From positions 1-57,038 of the forward strand of contig CAIXGW010000224.1 of the NCBI GenBank assembly GCA_903919145.1: a stretch of 57,038 bases of DNA, written 5' to 3'. The stretch is from an uncultured Myxococcales bacterium (GTDB lineage Bacteria; Myxococcota_A; UBA9042). This document shows positions 51,973-57,038 of this stretch, one piece after another (positions within the stretch are counted from its first letter, which is position 1; each line of letters starts with the position of its first letter). The notes under the pieces are model-generated. The model made no database searches. It was not told the origin of the DNA and was given only the letters and a program-made list of their open reading frames with translations. A program made the translations under genes and the position numbers.

Positions 51973-53448
51973 ATGAGTCAGTATTTGCTCGCACTGGACC
52001 AGGGAACCACTGGCTCGACAGCGCTGCTGATCGACCGCTCGCTGCGGGTCATTGGCAAGGTCAATCGCGAGTTTGCGCAGAAATACCCACAGCCTGGCTG
52101 GGTGGGCCACGACCCTGAGGCGATCTGGCAGTCCTGTCTGGATGCGATGGCGGCGCTGTTGGCCGAGACGGGGGTCCAGGGCAGTGAAATCGCGGGGATC
52201 GGCATCACCAATCAGCGCGAAACCACGGTGGTCTGGCAGAGGAGCGACGGCCAACCGATAGCCGATGCGATTGTTTGGCAGTGCCGGCGCACGGCGGCGA
52301 TCTGCGACCAGCTCAAGGCCGCCGGCCACGAACAGCGCGTCCGCCAGCTGACCGGCCTGCCGATCGACGCCTACTTCAGCGGCACCAAGGTAGCGTGGTT
52401 GCTGGACAATGTGCCAGGGGCTCGGGCGCGGGCTGAGGCTGGCGAGCTGGCCTTTGGCACCATCGACAGCTTCCTGGTGCATCGCCTCAGCGGCGGCGCG
52501 GTTCACGTGACCGACCCTTCCAACGCCTCTCGGACCATGCTCTACGACATCGGCGAGCGGGCCTGGAGTTCAGAGCTGTGCCAGCTGCTTAGGGTTCCCC
52601 AGGGGATGCTTCCGCAGGTGGCGCCCTCGGCGGCGGTCTACGGGGTCACCCGCGGCGTGCCCGGCCTGCCCGACGGGATTCCGCTGGCCGGCATGGCAGG
52701 CGACCAACAGGCGGCGCTGTGCGGCCAACTGTGTCTGGAGCCCGGGATGGCCAAGTGCACCTACGGCACGGGCGCCTTCTTGCTGATGCAGACGGGCTCG
52801 GTGCGGGTCGAGTCGCGCCACGGTCTGCTGACCACGGTGGCCTGGCAGGTGGGCGACGAGTTCTGCTATGCCCTAGAAGGCGCTGTGTTTATTGCCGGTG
52901 CCGCGGTGCAGTGGCTGCGCGATGGGCTGGGCATCATTGAGAAGGCAAGCGAGATCGAGGCGCTGGCGCTGCAAGTGCCGTCCAGCGATGGGGTGGTGAT
53001 TGTGCCGGCGCTGGTGGGGCTGGGTGCACCGCACTGGCGCCAGGACGCGCGCGGGCTGATTGCCGGCCTGACCCGGGGCACCACCCGGGCGCACCTGGCG
53101 CGGGCGGCACTGGAAGGAATCGCTTTGTCTTGTGCGGACCTGCTGGATGCCATGGAGAACGACCTGGGCCAGCGGCTGGCCGAGCTGCGCGTCGACGGTG
53201 GAGCTTCGGCCAACAACCTGCTGATGCAGATCCAGGCAGATCTGCTGCAGTGCCGGGTGGTTCGCCCGCAAGTGACCGAGACGACGGCGCTGGGGGCGGC
53301 GATTCTGGCCGGCGTTGGCATTGGCTGGTTTGCCTCTCTGGCCGACGCGCAGACCGCCTGGCGGCAGGAGCGCACCTTCTTACCGGGACCGGAGCAGGAG
53401 ACCCGCGAGCTCAAGAGGCTGTGGCGGGTCGCCGTGGCCAAGGCTTGA
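51973..53448 (+). CDS. glpK: Glycerol kinase
   Basis: ATP-dependent phosphorylation of glycerol to glycerol-3-phosphate in the cytosol. FGGY-family features are clear: the start LLALDQGTTGSTALLID, GITNQRETTVVW, VHVTDPSNASRTMLYDI (typical of GlpK), MAGDQQAALCGQLC, KCTYGTGAFLLMQTG, and the C-terminal signature RVDGGASANNLLMQIQADLL. Length 491 is normal. GGGGA precedes the ATG. The gene stands alone; no glpF or glpD neighbour. No terminator was seen after it. Confidence 0.96.
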   Translation: MSQYLLALDQGTTGSTALLIDRSLRVIGKVNREFAQKYPQPGWVGHDPEAIWQSCLDAMAALLAETGVQGSEIAGIGITNQRETTVVWQRSDGQPIADAIVWQCRRTAAICDQLKAAGHEQRVRQLTGLPIDAYFSGTKVAWLLDNVPGARARAEAGELAFGTIDSFLVHRLSGGAVHVTDPSNASRTMLYDIGERAWSSELCQLLRVPQGMLPQVAPSAAVYGVTRGVPGLPDGIPLAGMAGDQQAALCGQLCLEPGMAKCTYGTGAFLLMQTGSVRVESRHGLLTTVAWQVGDEFCYALEGAVFIAGAAVQWLRDGLGIIEKASEIEALALQVPSSDGVVIVPALVGLGAPHWRQDARGLIAGLTRGTTRAHLARAALEGIALSCADLLDAMENDLGQRLAELRVDGGASANNLLMQIQADLLQCRVVRPQVTETTALGAAILAGVGIGWFASLADAQTAWRQERTFLPGPEQETRELKRLWRVAVAKA

Positions 53449-53686
53449 TCGCTGCGAGGCGCGCCCCTGGGCCCCTGGGTGTCCGACAGCCCATGACTTG
53501 GGTGTGACGAAGGCCGAAGCGCCAGCCTGTTCTCCGTGCTACATTGGCCGCAGTACTGCTAGCCAGGGCAGACTACCTGCACAGCCCCCGCACCGGGTAG
53601 GCACGCAGGGCAAGCCCAGAAAAAGCGCCCCCGCGAAGTTACGGCAGCCATGGCTGGCCGCGACGGGGAGCAGCTGCGAGGACGTC

Positions 53687-54037
53687 ATGGACATCCAGGC
53701 CGAATATGTGCCGATCCGCCTGCAACTGGAACAGCGCCTGCACGAGCTGCAGGGCCAAGTTGCCCATCTGGAGCATCACTTGCGGCGGGTCGACGGTCCG
53801 CACTCGGCTGACTTTGAAGAGCAGGCCACCGACCAAGAAGGCGACGAAGTGATGCAGGCCCTGGATGACAGCGGTCGCCGCGAGCTGCAGGACATCGAGT
53901 CGGCGCTGGCGAGGATGGACGCCGGCATTTACGGTATCTGCGAGCGCACCGGCAAGAGAATTCCGCTGAGGCGCCTGCAGCTGGTGCCGACGGCCCGCGA
54001 GACGGTACCGGCCAGGCACGACGAAGACGAAGATTGA
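53687..54037 (+). CDS. DksA/TraR-family-like protein with degenerate zinc finger
   Basis: A 116-residue protein with an N-terminal coiled coil (about 5-35), an acidic tip region (HSADFEEQATDQEGDEV, about 39-55) in the place of the DksA tip, and a C-terminal GIYGICERTGKRIPLRRLQLVP, which matches the zinc-finger region of TraR/DksA proteins. Of the four usual cysteines only Cys 85 remains (C.RT.. instead of CxxC, and ETVPA instead of the second pair). DksA homologues act on RNA polymerase in the stringent response, and versions lacking zinc are known in some bacteria. The ATG at 53687 starts the coiled coil; the frame is open further upstream. Function is inferred. Confidence 0.75.
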   Translation: MDIQAEYVPIRLQLEQRLHELQGQVAHLEHHLRRVDGPHSADFEEQATDQEGDEVMQALDDSGRRELQDIESALARMDAGIYGICERTGKRIPLRRLQLVPTARETVPARHDEDED

Positions 54038-54107
54038 AGCAGCGCCGCGCCACAGCGGATCGCCTGGATGGCTTGCGCGGTGGGCCTCGCTTGGTCATGA
54101 TGCGGCC

Positions 54108-55115
54108 ATGCGCTTGCCTTCTCTGCACAATCTGCTGAACACCACACTGGTCCACCGGCCGGCGCTGGCACTGCTGGGCGCACTGGTCAGCGGCTGGGTG
54201 ATCTGTGGCTATGGGCTCAGCGGCTGTGGCCGGCACGCTGCCGTCGAAGAAGGGCCGGTAGCTGCAGCGACTCAGGTGGCCGTGGCCGAATTTGGCTTGA
54301 CAGCGGCGAGCGAGGCCCAGGGCCTGTCTGACCTGGTGGCGGCTGCGGACGGGGTGCTGTGGACCATCGCCGAGCGCCAGGACCACCTGCTGCGGGTGCG
54401 GGTCAAGGACGGCGAGCTGCTTTCCGAGCGCGTGCCGCTGCTGGGAAAACCACCTGGAATGGATGGCGAAAGTCTGGCTTTGCTGGGCGACGGCCGCTTT
54501 GCCATTGGCACCGAGCGCCACGGCGGCAAGCGCGCCACCGACGTGGTCCTGCTGGGGCACCTGACGGCCGATGCTGCCGTCGTTGACGAGCAACTAGTTC
54601 TGCCCTATAGCCTTTGGCAGATCGAGGCCGAAGACAACCGCGGACTGGAGGGGCTGTGCTACGCCTCGGCGCTGTTTGCGGTGGCGGAGACGACGCCAGA
54701 AGACCAGGGCAAGCGCTGGGCGCCGCTGGCCCGCCGCAATGCCGATGGCACCTGGAGCGCTGCGCGGCTGCAATTGACTAGCCGCAGCGGCAAGTTGTCC
54801 GCGCTGGCGTGTCGGCCGCTGGCCGGCGGTCAGGTAGAGCTGTGGGCTATTGAGCGCCACTACGGGGTATCGCGGTGGCTGCGCGCGGTGGTGCCGGCGC
54901 AAGGGCCGCTGCCCGCCGAGGTGACCGCAGTGGTGCAGGCCGACCTGGCCAAGCCGGTGGCGGCAGCGCTGAAAGAACTGCCCAACCTAGAAGGGATCGC
55001 CTTTGACGCGGCGGACCCCAGCGCGGCGTGGCTCATCGCCGACAACAGCCAGGGCGGCCGGATCGTGGGGCCGGCGGTGCTGCTGCGGGTGGTGCCGGCG
55101 GGCAAGGGGCCATGA
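54108..55115 (+). CDS. Lipoprotein with phytase-esterase-like (propeller) domain
   Basis: A 335-residue protein. The signal region is long and ends in lipobox GLSGC with Cys 40. The mature part (about 60-335) contains AEGLSDLVAAADG-like and VLWTIAERQDHLLRV strands, then DGESLALLGDGRFAIGTERHG, DNRGLEGLCYASALFAVAE and LPNLEGIAFDAADPSAAWLIADN. The repeated LEGL/LEGI-xxD motifs and ending in a DN(S)QGG loop are typical of the esterase-like activity of phytase family, a bacterial beta-propeller whose activity is uncertain. It overlaps the next gene by four bases (ATGA), so the pair is probably co-expressed at the cell envelope. Confidence 0.65.
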   Translation: MRLPSLHNLLNTTLVHRPALALLGALVSGWVICGYGLSGCGRHAAVEEGPVAAATQVAVAEFGLTAASEAQGLSDLVAAADGVLWTIAERQDHLLRVRVKDGELLSERVPLLGKPPGMDGESLALLGDGRFAIGTERHGGKRATDVVLLGHLTADAAVVDEQLVLPYSLWQIEAEDNRGLEGLCYASALFAVAETTPEDQGKRWAPLARRNADGTWSAARLQLTSRSGKLSALACRPLAGGQVELWAIERHYGVSRWLRAVVPAQGPLPAEVTAVVQADLAKPVAAALKELPNLEGIAFDAADPSAAWLIADNSQGGRIVGPAVLLRVVPAGKGP

Positions 55116-55912
55116 ACCGCGCAGCCTGGCCGCGGCTGGCGCTGCTGGGAACCCTGACTGTGGCAGTGCCGTGGTTGATGGGGGCGGCGTCGCGACCTGC
55201 AGAGGACGCCGCAGCGGCCGGCGGCGCCGACGGCGACATCCAGCTCGCTTATGGCGTGGGTGGCTATCAGGCCGCGACCTGCGGCGGTGTCAAGCGGACC
55301 CACCTGGAGGAAGGCGCGCTGCGGGTGCAGGCGACGCTGCCGGCCAGCCCGACCCAGCGGGTGGGCTTGCGGGTCGATGTGGGCACCATCAACGAAACCA
55401 ACGATATCCAAGAAACCACCGACGATGGCCGGCTGCGCAGCTACAGCACCGGCCGCGTGCTGTGGGGAGCGCGCACGGCCTTGGTGTGGGACGGTCCCGC
55501 GGCGGGCGCCACCGTGGGCTGGCTGTGGCTGGGTGGCCAGGGCTTTCCGGCGCTGAGCGCGCGGATCGGTGGGCGCCGCTTGTACGCCTACGCCGGCATG
55601 CTGGACGGCGGCCTGAGCGGCACCTTGTACGATAGCCTGGGGATTCTGGTGTCGGCTGCCGACGCGCCGGTGTGGCTGTCGCGCGCCGGGGTGGCGGCGG
55701 CGTGGCCGGAGCTCGGGCTGTCGGCCCAGGTCGGGCTGACCAGCCTGGACACGCGGGCCCTGGCCGAGGTCAGTGTGCGCCGTCATACCAGCTGGGGGAC
55801 GTGGCTGGCGTCGGCCCGGCTTGGGCAGCTGGACCCGAACTGGCAGGTGATAGTTGGCCTGTCGATGCCGCTATTTGCCACGGAGGCCCAGAAGGCTGCC
55901 GCGCCGTTCTAA
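55112..55912 (+). CDS. Exported protein, probable outer-membrane barrel
   Basis: A 266-residue protein starting at the ATGA overlap with the preceding gene. Signal peptide LALLGTLTVAVPWLMGAASR. The mature part has alternating strands (IQLAYGVGGYQAATC, LRVQATLPASPTQRVGLRVDV, ALVWDGPAAGATVGWLWLGG, RLYAYAGMLDGGLSGTLYD, QVIVGLSMPLF) that fit a small outer-membrane barrel, though the true C-terminus (EAQKAAAPF) still ends in Phe after a polar stretch. No family was recognised. The gene pair suggests a membrane partner of the lipoprotein. Confidence 0.6.
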   Translation: MNRAAWPRLALLGTLTVAVPWLMGAASRPAEDAAAAGGADGDIQLAYGVGGYQAATCGGVKRTHLEEGALRVQATLPASPTQRVGLRVDVGTINETNDIQETTDDGRLRSYSTGRVLWGARTALVWDGPAAGATVGWLWLGGQGFPALSARIGGRRLYAYAGMLDGGLSGTLYDSLGILVSAADAPVWLSRAGVAAAWPELGLSAQVGLTSLDTRALAEVSVRRHTSWGTWLASARLGQLDPNWQVIVGLSMPLFATEAQKAAAPF

Positions 55913-55921
55913 GCGCCAGCC

Positions 55922-57038
55922 CTACTCGGCGATGGTCCGGTCCAGGGCGTCGAGCACCTGCTTGATGCATGCTGCCGGCTGCAGAGCCGAGCCAGCTGCC
56001 CGAGCTTCCTGGAGAATCTGGCTGCGCGCCTTGCCCACCGGCAGTCCGAGCTCAATGGTGGCGGCAATGCTGGCCTCTGCGCTGGCGTCGGCCTGCTTGG
56101 CGCAGTTGTGGGCTACGACCTGGGCGATGCAGCGGCGACCCAGGGGCTGGCCAACCAGAAACTTGACGACGCCCGGAGAAGCCAGCAGATCCTGGTGGTT
56201 GCCCAAAACGCCGCAGTCCGAGCCGCCGGCGCGGGCGATCTCGCCGTTCAGCCAGCGGGCCAGGAACAGGTCCAGGGTGCTGCGGTCGGCGAAGGCGTAG
56301 CTGCCGCTGCCCTCTGCCCGGGTAAACAAGGCGGACTGGAAGGTTTTTTCGCAGACGTGGCGCTTGCGCTCTTCCGCATTGCCGGCCACGCCAGCGTCGA
56401 CCGCCACTTCGCCCCACCGCGGATCGGTAGCTTTCTCACACAGGGGCAAGTCAAACATCAAGTTGCTGCGGCCAACCTTCTCGATACCGGCGCGCATCAG
56501 GCGGTCGCCCATGTCCAGCGCGTCGCTCTGGGTCCAGCGGAGGTTGTCAAACTCCTTCTTGAGGCGCATGCCAATCAAGGTCTCATAGACGCTAGAGAAG
56601 CTGACAAGGACGTCTCCCTTGGTCGACTGGCGGTAGAATTCGGCCACGGTGTTGATGTCGCGGTAGGTCGAGAGGTAGGGGTAGTTGCACTGCACGCCAA
56701 ACTTGCCCTTCTCATCCAGCCCATAGCGGCGCAGCAGGGCCATGAAGCGATCGCGGTCGCCTTCATCTTTGAATTGCTTGGCGATCATTGCATCAGAGAC
56801 CTTGCACTCCAGCGGCGGGATCTCCAAGCGAGCGTCAAAGTCAAAGCCGTAGTCGGCGTCGAGCACCGGCGGCCGCGCGGTCAGGACCAAGGTGCATGCC
56901 GGGTACTTGTCTGCCAAGCCGCGCACGGCCTTGACGGCGGCGCTGCGGCGGACCAGGTCGGTTTCCTCAATGCTGTCAAGAAAGACCACAAACGGGGTGG
57001 AGGCCAGCCCCGCCTTGAGATCGGCCAGCGCTTCTGGA
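55922..57038 (-). CDS. P-loop NTPase (NACHT/STAND-like), C-terminal part
   Basis: About 372 codons of a minus-strand gene whose 5' end lies beyond the window. The start of the fragment reads STPFVVFLDSIEETD, a Walker B strand with acidic residues as in NACHT and other STAND ATPases; TLVLTARPP follows as a sensor-1-like strand (Arg). The rest (about 70-370 of the fragment) is helical, with several Cys and a winged-helix-like stretch, and matches no family I know. Walker A would lie off the window. Such proteins serve as signal switches or phage-defence sensors, but no effector domain is visible here. Only the C-terminal end is known, so the role is open. Confidence 0.6.
   Translation of the reverse strand, partial: PEALADLKAGLASTPFVVFLDSIEETDLVRRSAAVKAVRGLADKYPACTLVLTARPPVLDADYGFDFDARLEIPPLECKVSDAMIAKQFKDEGDRDRFMALLRRYGLDEKGKFGVQCNYPYLSTYRDINTVAEFYRQSTKGDVLVSFSSVYETLIGMRLKKEFDNLRWTQSDALDMGDRLMRAGIEKVGRSNLMFDLPLCEKATDPRWGEVAVDAGVAGNAEERKRHVCEKTFQSALFTRAEGSGSYAFADRSTLDLFLARWLNGEIARAGGSDCGVLGNHQDLLASPGVVKFLVGQPLGRRCIAQVVAHNCAKQADASAEASIAATIELGLPVGKARSQILQEARAAGSALQPAACIKQVLDALDRTIAE

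Overview
The window is high-GC bacterial chromosome and looks like a lineage of Myxococcota (former Deltaproteobacteria). The signs are MYXO-CTERM-like sorting tails, a transmembrane Ser/Thr kinase with the HRDVSPHN catalytic loop, a PP2C phosphatase end, cysteine-rich 'NGCG..CG.C' lipoproteins, long arrays of MopE-type putative metal-binding repeats, and a gspC-gspN type II secretion (T2SS) cluster. I place it at phylum level only. No insertion sequence, prophage, CRISPR array, rRNA or replication origin was seen.

Layout. 1-5446: end of a PP2C phosphatase, asd, a two-part surface/outer-membrane protein with an internal sorting tail, truA, and a convergent cysteine-rich lipoprotein. 5484-21329: a tightly packed T2SS operon gspC-D-E-F-G-H-I-J-K-L-M-N behind an excellent sigma-54 type promoter. 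21427-24108: a small cysteine-containing protein and a membrane Ser/Thr kinase. 24202-24473: tRNA-Gly(GCC) with its own promoter and terminator. 25095-39194: one giant lipoprotein gene (4681 codons) of about 18 Dickkopf-like Cys repeats and about 31 MopE repeats, with a lectin-like domain, a glycine-rich domain and two near-identical propeller-like modules inserted between repeats. 39253-39334: tRNA-Leu(UAA). 39629-57038: a DEAH-box helicase, an outer-membrane barrel, a Lys/Ala/Glu coiled-coil protein, an alpha/beta hydrolase, gyrA, an RlmI-type rRNA methyltransferase, a secreted GH25 lysozyme with a MYXO-CTERM-like tail, glpK, a DksA/TraR-like protein, a phytase-esterase-like lipoprotein with a partner outer-membrane protein, and the C-terminal part of a P-loop NTPase running off the window.

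How the parts may fit together (inference). The T2SS could export several proteins encoded here: the GH25 lysozyme, the 1632 protein and perhaps the giant lipoprotein. MYXO-CTERM proteins are known to depend on T2SS and a myxosortase in Myxococcus. The most interesting regulatory signal is a perfect 13-bp inverted repeat, TGCCAAAATGGCA. It lies about 107 bp upstream of a sigma-54-like -24/-12 element in front of both gspC and the 1632 gene, with a third copy at the start of gspK. This suggests a shared enhancer-binding-protein regulon. No rpoN, enhancer-binding protein, prepilin peptidase or myxosortase gene is in the window, so these links are untested.
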